Positions 18,822 to 27,327 are shown, numbered from the stretch's first letter. The stretch: 64,000 nt of DNA from Actinomycetota bacterium (GCA_947454105.1 CANGIP010000004.1:62001-126000), one strand, 5' to 3'. The notes: a model not told the origin generated them from the letters alone. Numbers and translations: made by a program.

Positions 18822-19540
18822 CAGCGGAGTGCCTCATCGGCAATGATTCCACCGTCGAGCATCGATACTTTGCGGGCAGCTGAGTTCGCGATATTCGTAT
18901 CGTGGGTCACGATGACAACAGCACGTTCGGTTGATTGCAGTCCTGACAAAATTTCCATCACGTTGGCGGCGTTCTTGGTATCAAGGGCACCAGTGGGTTC
19001 GTCGGCTAACAGAATCTTAGGTTCGGTGACGAGAGCACGAGCGAGAGCAACACGTTGCTGTTCGCCACCTGAGAGTTGGACTGGGCGGTGATCGGCGCGT
19101 CGGCCGAGCCCAACTCGTTCAAGCGACGCCATCGCTCGTTCTCGACGTTCGGCAGGTTTGAGAGCGCGGTACAAGAGTGCAGTCTCAACATTTCCCAAAG
19201 CATCAAGATGAGGAATTAAATGAAATTGCTGAAAAACGAATCCGATACTTTTACCTCGCACCCGAGTTCTTGCGGCATCTGCGAGACGAGTGACTTCTTC
19301 GTCACCGACGGTAATTGTGCCCTCAGTCGGAACGTCAAGACATCCAAGTAAACCCAACATGGTTGATTTTCCCGAACCAGAAGGGCCGACAATCGAAACA
19401 AAGTCACCAGCCCTAATCACCAGCGATACATCTCGCAAAGCCCAAACTGCTGCTTCGCCAGTTCCGTAGACGCGCGACACATGGCTCAATTCCATGAGCG
19501 TCGGAAGCACGACTGCCTGGGTGGTTGACAAAGGATTCAT
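18821..19540 (-). CDS. ABC transporter ATP-binding protein, LolD/MacB type
   Basis: ATPase that powers the FtsX-type permease encoded next. Walker [11 protein letters not shown]-loop [12 protein letters not shown], signature [15 protein letters not shown], Walker [13 protein letters not shown] and the H-loop VIVTHD are all present. The frame extends to a TTG at 19549. I chose ATG at 19540, nine bases inside; a third possible start is ATG at 19495, closer to the family N-terminus [11 protein letters not shown]. It begins ten bases after the adaptor gene ends, and its stop overlaps the permease start. Confidence 0.94.
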   Translation of the reverse strand: MNPLSTTQAVVLPTLMELSHVSRVYGTGEAAVWALRDVSLVIRAGDFVSIVGPSGSGKSTMLGLLGCLDVPTEGTITVGDEEVTRLADAARTRVRGKSIGFVFQQFHLIPHLDALGNVETALLYRALKPAERRERAMASLERVGLGRRADHRPVQLSGGEQQRVALARALVTEPKILLADEPTGALDTKNAANVMEILSGLQSTERAVVIVTHDTNIANSAARKVSMLDGGIIADEALR

Positions 19541-19549
19541 GTGGGTCAA

Positions 19550-21700
19550 TTAAGCAGCTGACGCGACGTTGCCGGATGCGATATCGACGACTACTAATTC
19601 GTCACCCTTCAGGCCATCTTTGATCTCAACCCATTCACCGTCGATCAAACCGATTGTCACTTTGACACGAGTGATCGTGCCAGCGTCATTGACGATTCGT
19701 ACTTCATCGCCATCAGCCGACCGCAGAACTGCGGCAACTGGAACGGCAAGCACTTGTAAGGCCTCGTCAAGCGTGACATCGATGGAGACTGTCGCACCGT
19801 CAACAGCACTGAATTCTCCCGTGACGCTAATCGTTCCTTCGTACAATTCTTCGCCGGCTGAACCAACTGTTGCACTGTCATCAAGCTCTGAAATCGTGCC
19901 TGGCAAAATTTGGCCACCAACCTTCAGGTCGACGGAAACAGCTTGACCTACTTCAAGTTCAGCGCGATCAGTCGGGCTAACTTTCATGGTAATTGTGAAT
20001 TGTGGTTCGGTCAGGCTGAGGACAACATTGCCTTGCAAAACGAATTCGCCTTCGTCGACTTCAACTTTGCCGATTCGGGCGGGCCAGTCGGCAACAAGCA
20101 TGTCAGAAGGCTTAAAGATCACATCGTCGTTGATGACGTTGATCGGCACGGTGACGCTACGTGCGCCAGCTTTCATGATGATGGTTCCGCTTAAGGCTTT
20201 GTAGTCGGCACCATTTTGGGCGGTGCCCGAAAGTTGATAATTCACAGACGTATCGTCGGTCACTGGGGCATCGGCAATGATGCGGAAGGAAGTCGTGCGT
20301 CCTTCAGAGACGGTTCCCCCACCCACAAGTGACAACTCGGGTAGATCTTCGCTTTGAATCGTGACTTCGGCGCTTTTGGTATCACCTAAGAAGTAACGCT
20401 CAGTTTTTCCAGCGGGCGGTGTATCGGCTCCGAGCGTCAAAATCACATTCTCGTCGGGCTCAACGGTGTCATCGCGACGGATTTGGATTTGTACATCGAC
20501 GCTGTAGTTACCGGCGTTGATCGTGTAGGTGTCGGCATCAGGAGTCAAGAAATCGATATCTGGGCTGGCACTGCCAGAAAGCGCCACATTGAACTTGATG
20601 TCACGGTTTGACTTAACCGAGGTGCGAACCGTGAAGGTAACTGATGATCCTTCACTGATGGTTTCACTGCTTGCCTTAACTGTTAAGAGTGGGCGCAGTT
20701 CTGAGCCGTTAGCCGGAATCACGACGCGGATCTGATTCGTATTACCCAGCGCATAGGTGGGATCGTTGCCAAACTGAGTGGTCATCGCCAGGGTGATGTC
20801 TTCTTCATCTTCAATGGTGTTGTCAACGAATACTTGTGAAGTAAATGAAACGCAAAGACATGGATCATTCGCCAGCAAGGTGACACTTCCTAAAATCGTG
20901 TCGTAATCGTCGTCGTTAGCAGGATCATCGCCGGCGGTTGCACTTCCGCCACTGTTCAGAGCAATAGTGAGGTCGGACGTCGGAGCGACGTCGGCGGTAA
21001 TCGTGAAAGTGACTGACTCACCTTCATGAACTGTCGTCTTGTCGACGGAGAGATTCAAAGTTGGTTTTGTGGGAGTTACAGGGCGAAGTCGAGAACCAGT
21101 CGCAGTAGGAACGGCTTGGGTCACGATAAACGCCGCGGTATTTTCACGACCGACTGAATATGCCGCTCCATTTGGCGACAAAGATGCCGTGATGGTCTCA
21201 TCATTTTCATTGCTTGAACCGCTGTAGCCACGATCAAACTGCCATTTGGCTAACGCTGAACGAGTGTCTTCGGTGAACAAGGTGTCGACATCACGAATTT
21301 TGTAACCGCTGTCATTGAGGATTGTTTCGAGTTGCTTGACGTCGGGTCCGACGCTGCCGACAGTGAGTTCGCGATAGAACGAGAAATCGCCGGGGACAGC
21401 GACTGCAGTGCGGCCGTCGAGAGCAAAGACTCCGTCTCCGACTTCAACGGTGTCACCGTCTTCAACATTAATTTGGCTGACCTTGCCGTCAACTGCCGAG
21501 TTGATCTTCTTGGTCTCGTCTCGTCGTACTTCACCGGAGACAGTGAGTACATCGGAAAGATCTCGTCGCTCAACGGCACGAGGTGTAATCAGCAAGGTAT
21601 TGTTAGTTGAGTCGCCACCGGATTGACGGCCAATAAATACGGCTACCCCAACAACAGCCAAAAGGCCGACGACGAGCGAGATCTTCTTCATACTGGACAT
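19550..21700 (-). CDS. Efflux periplasmic adaptor (HlyD/MacA-like) with PG-binding and Calx-beta insertions
   Basis: Membrane-fusion type protein predicted to work with the ATPase and permease downstream. Order seen: membrane anchor (about 6-23); first half of a lipoyl/barrel-sandwich hairpin (about 55-100); a peptidoglycan-binding-1-like domain (about 112-155, LTVGSVGPDVKQLETILNDS and TRSALAKWQ). Then come three Calx-beta-like repeats (about 213-330, 337-453, 454-527). Each opens with a V/IxEGxxxxF strand; the first two also have an acidic DxxxExxE loop. The second lipoyl half (about 535-562, IGKVEVDEGEFVLQGNVVL) follows, then a beta-barrel and a C-terminal membrane-proximal domain. At 716 residues it is nearly twice a normal MacA. 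The calcium role is inference. The third repeat is truncated. Confidence 0.85.
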   Translation of the reverse strand: MSSMKKISLVVGLLAVVGVAVFIGRQSGGDSTNNTLLITPRAVERRDLSDVLTVSGEVRRDETKKINSAVDGKVSQINVEDGDTVEVGDGVFALDGRTAVAVPGDFSFYRELTVGSVGPDVKQLETILNDSGYKIRDVDTLFTEDTRSALAKWQFDRGYSGSSNENDETITASLSPNGAAYSVGRENTAAFIVTQAVPTATGSRLRPVTPTKPTLNLSVDKTTVHEGESVTFTITADVAPTSDLTIALNSGGSATAGDDPANDDDYDTILGSVTLLANDPCLCVSFTSQVFVDNTIEDEEDITLAMTTQFGNDPTYALGNTNQIRVVIPANGSELRPLLTVKASSETISEGSSVTFTVRTSVKSNRDIKFNVALSGSASPDIDFLTPDADTYTINAGNYSVDVQIQIRRDDTVEPDENVILTLGADTPPAGKTERYFLGDTKSAEVTIQSEDLPELSLVGGGTVSEGRTTSFRIIADAPVTDDTSVNYQLSGTAQNGADYKALSGTIIMKAGARSVTVPINVINDDVIFKPSDMLVADWPARIGKVEVDEGEFVLQGNVVLSLTEPQFTITMKVSPTDRAELEVGQAVSVDLKVGGQILPGTISELDDSATVGSAGEELYEGTISVTGEFSAVDGATVSIDVTLDEALQVLAVPVAAVLRSADGDEVRIVNDAGTITRVKVTIGLIDGEWVEIKDGLKGDELVVVDIASGNVASAA

Positions 21701-22405
21701 TTAGGCTCCGTTTTCGATGGCATCATTGATGCCAGTTTCAGTCAGACATTGGTCGAGATCGCGCTGGTTTAAAGCACCATCCGCGCTTTGAAAAGTTGTG
21801 GGGTTAATCAATCCAGAAGAATCGATCGTTGTTTCGATTTTCCAACCCTTTTTCTTCAGACAGTCTGAAAGAACCACGAACGCCTCATTGCGGGTTTTGA
21901 TTTCATCGGGTTTGAGATTTGCTCGAGTGGTTGAAACCTCATTCAGAACATTGACGATGTCGCTTCGCGCCGCGCATTTCTGGATGATCTCAAGATACGC
22001 CGGATCTTTGTAGGCCGGATTGTTCGGGTCTTGTAAGTCTCCGCGAATCGTCTCACCAGAATCCTTGATACAGCCAGAGAACTGTGAGAAGGCGTCGAAT
22101 AGTTTGAGTTCTGGCGGACGGTTATCTTTGTTCAAAGGAATCGTGTCGGCTGACCCTGGGTCTGTTGACGGAGCACCTGGAGCTATCGAATCTCCGGTCG
22201 CTGCGTTGGTGCCAGAATCTTCGCTGACTGGCACCAGAGTGGATCTCATTGCCGTGACTTCTTCGGGAGTCATGACCTGAATCGAATCCACATCACGCAC
22301 GACCGTGGTCGTGTCGCTTGCCGATCCACAAGCGGACAACAAAAGCACAGAAAAACCTAATCCAGTTAGGACTGAAGAACCCCCGTTCAACCTCACGTCT
22401 GCCAC
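21701..22405 (-). CDS. Lipoprotein with paired cysteine modules, efflux-cassette partner
   Basis: Predicted secreted lipoprotein: hydrophobic signal followed by LLLSACGS (lipobox Cys at about 26), then a Ser/Thr/Asp/Pro linker to about residue 95. The mature part has four cysteines in two related modules. The first has SGCIKDSGE then QKCAARS; the second has SDCLKKKGW then DQCLTETG. I recall similar Cys-x4-Gly proteins beside MacAB-like cassettes in other actinobacteria, but no named family is claimed. GTG at 22405 gives the signal peptide, and the stop touches the adaptor ATG. It may bind a substrate or scaffold the exporter outside the membrane. Confidence 0.7.
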   Translation of the reverse strand: MADVRLNGGSSVLTGLGFSVLLLSACGSASDTTTVVRDVDSIQVMTPEEVTAMRSTLVPVSEDSGTNAATGDSIAPGAPSTDPGSADTIPLNKDNRPPELKLFDAFSQFSGCIKDSGETIRGDLQDPNNPAYKDPAYLEIIQKCAARSDIVNVLNEVSTTRANLKPDEIKTRNEAFVVLSDCLKKKGWKIETTIDSSGLINPTTFQSADGALNQRDLDQCLTETGINDAIENGA

Positions 22406-22447
22406 ACTACGACTTAGAGCAGACTCGCGAGGAACTCTCGTCCAAAT

Positions 22448-23401
22448 TCAATCGGCAGATTCGGAATGATGGCCATTTTGATGTTCGTGACCATAACCAG
22501 GATCGCTTGGCCAATTTGGTTGCAATAAATGCCATTGGTCGGGTGCACGCTGAATCAACTTTTCAAGTTCATAAGCCAAATCTTGAGTGATTCGTTGTAC
22601 ATCCTCGCGAAGTTTTCCTTGGCGTTCGCAATTCATGGGTGCACCAATGACACCGTGATGACCGACGCCGCGATCGGTGAAATAGGCCGCGGTTGGTAAC
22701 AATGCCGCACCTGTTCTGAGCGCAAGTGTTGCTGGTCCGGCTGGCAAAGTTGTTCGTTCACCAAAGAATTCGACCTCAATACCGCCGCCCGTGATGTCAC
22801 GATCGCTTAACAAACACAGAACTTCGTTGTTGCGCAGCGATTTCAAGACTGCGGGACCAGCATCTGGGCCAAGCGGAATGACCGTCATGCCAAATTTGCG
22901 ACGAAGTTCAGCGAACCATTCAAAAAGCTCGGGGGGTTCAATGGGTTCGACAACAACAGTCATCTTGTTACCAAGATCTGCGGCCCAGCGTCCCGCCCAT
23001 TCCCATCCACCAAGGTGCGGCAAAGCGAGAATCACACCGTTTCCTCGTTCAAGTGCCGGAACCATGTTTTCGTAGTAGCCCTCAACGGTCATTGACGAGG
23101 CAACTTGTTGACTCGTCAATGATGGAAGGCGAAAGCTTTCTAAGTAGTACCGAGCATAACTATCAAACACCTGTTGGGTCAGCCGACGAATTTCGACTGA
23201 TGACGCTTGAGGTCGCACGCGGCGCATATGTCGTTCAACCATCTTGCGTTTGTCACGCATTCCCATCGATGTAGGAAGACCAATCAACGAACCAACAGTT
23301 CCTGAAAGAAATCCCGGAATCCCTTTCGACAAAAGTGATCCGAGTTTGTAACTGCCGACAATGAGGGTGTCGCCTATCTCTTGACGCTCTGATTGAGCCA
23401 T
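22448..23401 (-). CDS. PatA-like phosphatidylinositol mannoside acyltransferase
   Basis: LpxL/HtrB-fold acyltransferase, predicted to acylate PIM at the inner membrane face. The active-site HX4E motif is in LPHLGGWEWAG (His129, Glu134). Family segments PLGPDAGPAVLKSLRNNEVLCLLSDRD and a TTLPAGPATLALRTGAALLP stretch follow. At 317 residues the length is right for mycobacterial PatA. It sits 20 bases after the pgsA stop, repeating the mycobacterial order pgsA1-patA. Other lipid acyltransferase roles are possible, but the PIM context makes this assignment the best one. Confidence 0.87.
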   Translation of the reverse strand: MAQSERQEIGDTLIVGSYKLGSLLSKGIPGFLSGTVGSLIGLPTSMGMRDKRKMVERHMRRVRPQASSVEIRRLTQQVFDSYARYYLESFRLPSLTSQQVASSMTVEGYYENMVPALERGNGVILALPHLGGWEWAGRWAADLGNKMTVVVEPIEPPELFEWFAELRRKFGMTVIPLGPDAGPAVLKSLRNNEVLCLLSDRDITGGGIEVEFFGERTTLPAGPATLALRTGAALLPTAAYFTDRGVGHHGVIGAPMNCERQGKLREDVQRITQDLAYELEKLIQRAPDQWHLLQPNWPSDPGYGHEHQNGHHSESAD

Positions 23402-23421
23402 GGGTATCTGTGAAAAATCTT

Positions 23422-24108
23422 TTACGAAGGGCGACGTGTCGTTGGACGGGTACGTCGTGACTGCATCGCTGAGCGACGACCCTGTCGACGCGAACGACGT
23501 AATTCAATTTTCGCCGCAGTTACTGGAGCAACTGCGGCTTGCTGCCAAACTTTAAAGAACCTTTGAACCGCAGTGACGGTGGTCAAAGCCAACATGATCC
23601 ACATAATTGGGATCAAGAGCACAGGGAACAACAAACCAAGACACAAACAAATGATGCGCTCGGCCCGCTCCATGAGTCCGCCCTTGGCCGACAGTCCTAA
23701 CGATTCAGCTTTGGCCCGCTCATAAGAAATCACTGAGCTCATTCCGGAAACCGCTAACGGCAAAATTGCGAGATGGGCAGATTCGTGAGACGCGAAGTAC
23801 CACGCGACTCCGCCAAACAACAGAGCATCAGTGACACGATCGACCACTGAATCGAAGAAGGCTCCACGTTGACTTGAAGTGTTTGAAGCTTTCGCAAGAG
23901 CACCGTCGAGCAAGTCGGGTAACGCGGCAAGTATGACCAACAACAAACCAATGGAGAGATAACCGGCACCGATGGCAACTGCTGCGCCACATGCGATCAG
24001 CATTCCGGCGATCGTTAAGTGGTCGGGCGTCATTTTGGTTCGACGCAACGTATTTCCGAGCGGTTTGACCGCTCGGTCGACTGAGTTACGAAAGTGGCCG
24101 TCAAACAT
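23422..24108 (-). CDS. pgsA: CDP-alcohol phosphatidyltransferase (phosphatidylinositol-phosphate synthase-like)
   Basis: Predicted to join CDP-diacylglycerol and inositol 1-phosphate, giving PI-phosphate, the PIM precursor. The 228-residue membrane protein carries the CDP-alcohol signature with Asp65, Asp68-Gly69, Gly82, Asp86 and Asp90. One position departs from the textbook motif: DGALAK has Lys73 where the consensus is Arg. Several membrane helices surround it. The tail from about 200 is very basic (RRSRRQGRR, SRRTRPTTRR). Start ATG at 24108 has TAGACT six bases upstream. Followed by patA, as in mycobacteria. Substrate is inferred from neighbours; phosphatidylglycerol-phosphate synthase is the main alternative. 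Confidence 0.85.
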   Translation of the reverse strand: MFDGHFRNSVDRAVKPLGNTLRRTKMTPDHLTIAGMLIACGAAVAIGAGYLSIGLLLVILAALPDLLDGALAKASNTSSQRGAFFDSVVDRVTDALLFGGVAWYFASHESAHLAILPLAVSGMSSVISYERAKAESLGLSAKGGLMERAERIICLCLGLLFPVLLIPIMWIMLALTTVTAVQRFFKVWQQAAVAPVTAAKIELRRSRRQGRRSAMQSRRTRPTTRRPS

Positions 24109-24120
24109 AGTCAGAGTCTA
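24109..24120 (-). promoter_or_regulatory. Leaderless-type promoter of pgsA
   Basis: Minus-strand TAGACT, six bases (CTGACT), then the pgsA ATG. This implies a start inside the larger thrS-to-patA group, so pgsA, patA and perhaps the efflux cassette can be expressed apart from thrS. Confidence 0.6.
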
Positions 24121-24175
24121 CGAAAGGATGGGTATCCGTCGGTGTCATGCTTGGCAAACGACCTAAATGGGCCGA

Positions 24176-24691
24176 TTACGACCAATCTTCGAGGTTTTCC
24201 TGGCTTAAATGCTCAACAACCTTGCCATTGACCGCATCGACCAAGACCAGGCCGCGTTGACGGGGTGGATCTTCGCTCGAATAGCACAGCACTCGCCAGG
24301 TAGGTCGACTGCGAAATCCCCGCCAAACCTGTTGGGCAGAAGCGTGCCCGACTGGAAAACCAACCGCGGTACCAGCGGCTGCAAGCGCCTCTTGTTCGTC
24401 GATGGTCATTCGCCAACCCGACGTAAGACACAACAAACCGAACAAAGCGAGGGCAACCCCACCAGTCAATAAACCGGAATTGATAAACGGTCCATCACTA
24501 CCGATTACGAGAACTAACGCCACGACAGCGAGGCCAGCTCCAAGGTAGATATATCCAGGGATGCGACGACGACTGTTATCGGGGAACTTGTAGACCCCGA
24601 CGAATTCAGAAGCGTTGAGATCCTCGGGAAGTTGATCACGGAAATCGTTAGCATCGTTTGGCACATCTGTTGGTGTGTCGTGTTCAGACAT
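24176..24691 (-). CDS. Conserved hypothetical membrane protein next to pgsA
   Basis: I do not recognise a named family. The 171-residue product from ATG at 24691 has an acidic N-terminus with ELP-like composition and then GVYKFPDNSRRRIPGYIY. Two adjacent membrane segments come next (about 58-77 and 83-102), and a soluble C-terminal domain of about 65 residues ends LSQENLEDWS. GGAG lies about ten bases before this ATG. The frame can also begin at a TTG (24730) inside the tandem repeat, which I consider unlikely. It is placed between HIT and pgsA, so a part in envelope lipid synthesis is possible but unproven. Confidence 0.65.
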   Translation of the reverse strand: MSEHDTPTDVPNDANDFRDQLPEDLNASEFVGVYKFPDNSRRRIPGYIYLGAGLAVVALVLVIGSDGPFINSGLLTGGVALALFGLLCLTSGWRMTIDEQEALAAAGTAVGFPVGHASAQQVWRGFRSRPTWRVLCYSSEDPPRQRGLVLVDAVNGKVVEHLSQENLEDWS

Positions 24692-24710
24692 CAGTGAGCT
24701 TCTCCGTGAA

Positions 24711-24742
24711 TCAATGATTGAACTAGTCAATGATTGAACTAG
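24711..24742. repeat. Tandem 16-bp direct repeat in the HIT-hypothetical gap
   Basis: The unit TCAATGATTGAACTAG occurs twice with no gap, followed by TC that begins a third copy. Each unit contains an 11-base odd palindrome (TCAAT-G-ATTGA). It sits just upstream of the hypothetical membrane gene on the minus strand. It could be a duplicated operator or a simple slippage product. Confidence 0.7.
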
Positions 24743-24754
24743 TCATCTTTAACC

Positions 24755-25279
24755 TTACGAGACAGATCGGCAGTTCGTCCACGCATGGCGGATTCGAGCA
24801 GCTGTTTCGTTGAGCGGTTCGGAAATTGTTTTGGCATTTGCGACCGAAGTCATGAAATTTGCATCGCCTCGCCAGCGGGGAACGATATGCACATGCAGGT
24901 GCTCGCTGACGCTGCCGCCGGCGGCTGGTCCGAGGTTGACTCCGACGTTGAGGCCGTGTGGGGCGTACTCACTTTTGAGAACTTCTGTCGCGTGGGTGAC
25001 AGTGGCCCAAAGTTCGAGACTTTCTTGCGACGTCAGTTCGTCCAAATTGGCAATCTGCCGTATCGGTAAAACCATGAGATGACCAACTGCGTATGGGTAC
25101 GCATTCATGATGGCAAAGACCAATTGCCCCCGATGAACGATGAAAGTTTCTTCATCCGGTAATCCCGAGTCAAGGATCTGTGTAAAGACACTTTGACCCT
25201 CAGAATGTGAACCCTCAAAGGGATTTGGCAATGTGGACAAGTAATGGCTCCGCCATCCGGTCCAAAGCGCATCGATCAT
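24755..25279 (-). CDS. HIT-family hydrolase/phosphorylase (Ap4A-type)
   Basis: Histidine-triad nucleotide enzyme. The catalytic triad motif HLHVHIVPRW lies near residue 135, preceded by the N-terminal strand FIVHRGQLVFAIMNAYPYAVGH and by GLNVGVNLGPAAGGS. At 174 residues it resembles the mycobacterial HIT protein between thrS and pgsA1, reported to be an Ap4A phosphorylase. ThrS and other tRNA synthetases produce Ap4A, so the neighbour makes sense. It begins 30 bases after thrS on the same strand. Confidence 0.9.
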   Translation of the reverse strand: MIDALWTGWRSHYLSTLPNPFEGSHSEGQSVFTQILDSGLPDEETFIVHRGQLVFAIMNAYPYAVGHLMVLPIRQIANLDELTSQESLELWATVTHATEVLKSEYAPHGLNVGVNLGPAAGGSVSEHLHVHIVPRWRGDANFMTSVANAKTISEPLNETAARIRHAWTNCRSVS

Positions 25280-25309
25280 GATTCAGTTCAAATCTCAGGT
25301 CGCGGTCGC

Positions 25310-27277
25310 TCAGATCACTGAGTGACTGATCTCTTCTGTTATCCGTCGCGTGAATTCAGAAACCGCAACTCCACGTTCAACGTCAAGACCACGAGCGTTG
25401 ACTCCGACGGTGTCTGCCGCCATATCATCATCACCGACGACAAGAACGTACGGAGTTTTTTCCATTTTGGCGGTGCGGATGCGCTTGCCAAGCTGATCGT
25501 TCGCTTCGACAATCTCGACGCGAATTCCCGATGCAATCAATGAGTCGGCAACTTGTTGAGCGTATGTCTCGTGGGCTTCGGCAACTGGCAAGATCTTGAC
25601 TTGCACAGGACTCAACCAAGTTGGGAATGCGCCGGCGTAATGCTCAACGAGCACTCCGAAGAAGCGTTCAACTGAACCGAACAAAGCCCGGTGCAACATG
25701 ATCGGGCGCTGGCGCGAGCCATCGGTGGCGACATATTCAAGGTCAAAGCGCTCGGGCAAGTTGAAATCGCATTGGATCGTCGAGAGTTGCCAGGTGCGGC
25801 CGATCGCATCTCGGATATGAATATCAATCTTTGGTCCGTAGAAAGCAGCGTCGCCTTCTTTGACGCTGTATTCAACACCGTGAGTTTCAAGGGCTGTTGA
25901 CAACGCGTTTGTTGCCGACTCCCAAATTTCATCGGAACCCACATACTTCTCGGGATCTTTGGTGGAGAGATGGAAAGAGAAGTCCTCAAACCCAAAGGCC
26001 TTCAAGACACTCATCACGAAATCAAGAAGTGAAATGATCTCGTCTTGTAATTGGTCGCGTGTGCAATAAATATGACTGTCATCTTGAGTGAACCCTCGAA
26101 TACGCATCAGTCCGTGCAAGGTTCCGGCCCGTTCGTAGCGGTACACGGTTCCGAGTTCAAAGAGTCGCAAGGGAAGTTCGCGATAGCTGCGCTGTCGTCC
26201 GCGGAAGATTAAACAATGCATGGGACAGTTCATTGGCTTCGGGTAGTACGTGCCGTTGTCCATTTCCATGGGCGGGTACATACCGTCGGCGTAGAAGTCA
26301 AGGTGCCCTGAAGTTTGGAAGAGTGTTGCGTTTGAAAGATGAGGAGTGAAAACGAACTGGTAGCCGCCGCTTTGGTGACGGGAGCGGCTGTAGTCCTCCA
26401 TCAATTTGCGCACGATGGCGCCTTTGGGATGCCACACCGCAAGTCCCCCGCCAAGTTCGGTTGGGAATGACAGCAAATCAAGTTCAACCGCGAGGCGGCG
26501 GTGATCGCGACGCTCGGCTTCTTCAAGCCGGTGGAGATGTTCTTCGAGAGCTGCCTTGCTCTCCCACGCGGTTCCATAAATACGTTGTAGAACTGGACCC
26601 TTTTCGTTACCGCGCCAATACGCCGACGAAACTTTTTGCAGTTTGAAGTGTCCGAGTCGGCCAGTACTTGGAACGTGAGGTCCGAGGCAGAGGTCAACGA
26701 ATTCGTCGGTGTTGCGATAAATGCTGACTGAATCACCCGAGCCGCCGACCTCAGCGCTGTCGGTGCCGTCGGCTGCGCCGCCGGTGACGCGCTCAATGAT
26801 TTCGCATTTATACGGTTGTTCACTGAAGAGTGTGAGAGCTTCGGCAATTGAAATTTCGGCCCGCACAAATGGCTGGTTCGCTGCGATGACTTTGCGCATC
26901 TCGGCTTCGACGTTGGCCAAGTTCTCTTCGGTAAATACTCGACCACCGAGATCAAAGTCGTAATAGAAACCATTTTCAATCGCGGGCCCGATGGTGTACT
27001 TCGCTCCTGGATATAAATTCAAAACCGCTTGGGCCATGACATGAGCAGTTGAGTGGCGCAACACATGGCGACCACGATCGGAGTCAACAGTGATGATTTC
27101 GACCGAGTCGTTGTTCGTCAACGCCTGAGACACATCAACTTGTTGTCCATTGACGACTCCGGCGATGGCAGCTTTGCCCAAATTTCGACTGATCGTAGTC
27201 GCCAGAGATAACACGGTTGAATCCGCGGCAACTTCACGCAGTGATCCGTCAGGGAGGGTGATTGAAATCTCGGCCAT
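25310..27277 (-). CDS. thrS: Threonyl-tRNA synthetase
   Basis: Class II synthetase that charges tRNA-Thr. It has an N-terminal TGS domain (SITLPDGSLREV), the editing domain with HSTAHVMAQAVL and the zinc-containing catalytic core. Motif 2 is around YRYERAGTLHGLMRIRGFTQDD, with the zinc ligands in PMNCPMHC, and motif 3 is in PIMLHRALFGSVERFFGVL. The C-terminal anticodon domain ends the protein. ATG at 27277 starts the TGS domain; another ATG at 27304 would add nine residues. No leader peptide or T-box fits in the 50-base gap from the upstream acyltransferase gene. Confidence 0.97.
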   Translation of the reverse strand: MAEISITLPDGSLREVAADSTVLSLATTISRNLGKAAIAGVVNGQQVDVSQALTNNDSVEIITVDSDRGRHVLRHSTAHVMAQAVLNLYPGAKYTIGPAIENGFYYDFDLGGRVFTEENLANVEAEMRKVIAANQPFVRAEISIAEALTLFSEQPYKCEIIERVTGGAADGTDSAEVGGSGDSVSIYRNTDEFVDLCLGPHVPSTGRLGHFKLQKVSSAYWRGNEKGPVLQRIYGTAWESKAALEEHLHRLEEAERRDHRRLAVELDLLSFPTELGGGLAVWHPKGAIVRKLMEDYSRSRHQSGGYQFVFTPHLSNATLFQTSGHLDFYADGMYPPMEMDNGTYYPKPMNCPMHCLIFRGRQRSYRELPLRLFELGTVYRYERAGTLHGLMRIRGFTQDDSHIYCTRDQLQDEIISLLDFVMSVLKAFGFEDFSFHLSTKDPEKYVGSDEIWESATNALSTALETHGVEYSVKEGDAAFYGPKIDIHIRDAIGRTWQLSTIQCDFNLPERFDLEYVATDGSRQRPIMLHRALFGSVERFFGVLVEHYAGAFPTWLSPVQVKILPVAEAHETYAQQVADSLIASGIRVEIVEANDQLGKRIRTAKMEKTPYVLVVGDDDMAADTVGVNARGLDVERGVAVSEFTRRITEEISHSVI

Positions 27278-27327
27278 TAGTGACAGTTTACGGGTATCCC
27301 CCATTGCTCACCGCGTGATTTGACGGG

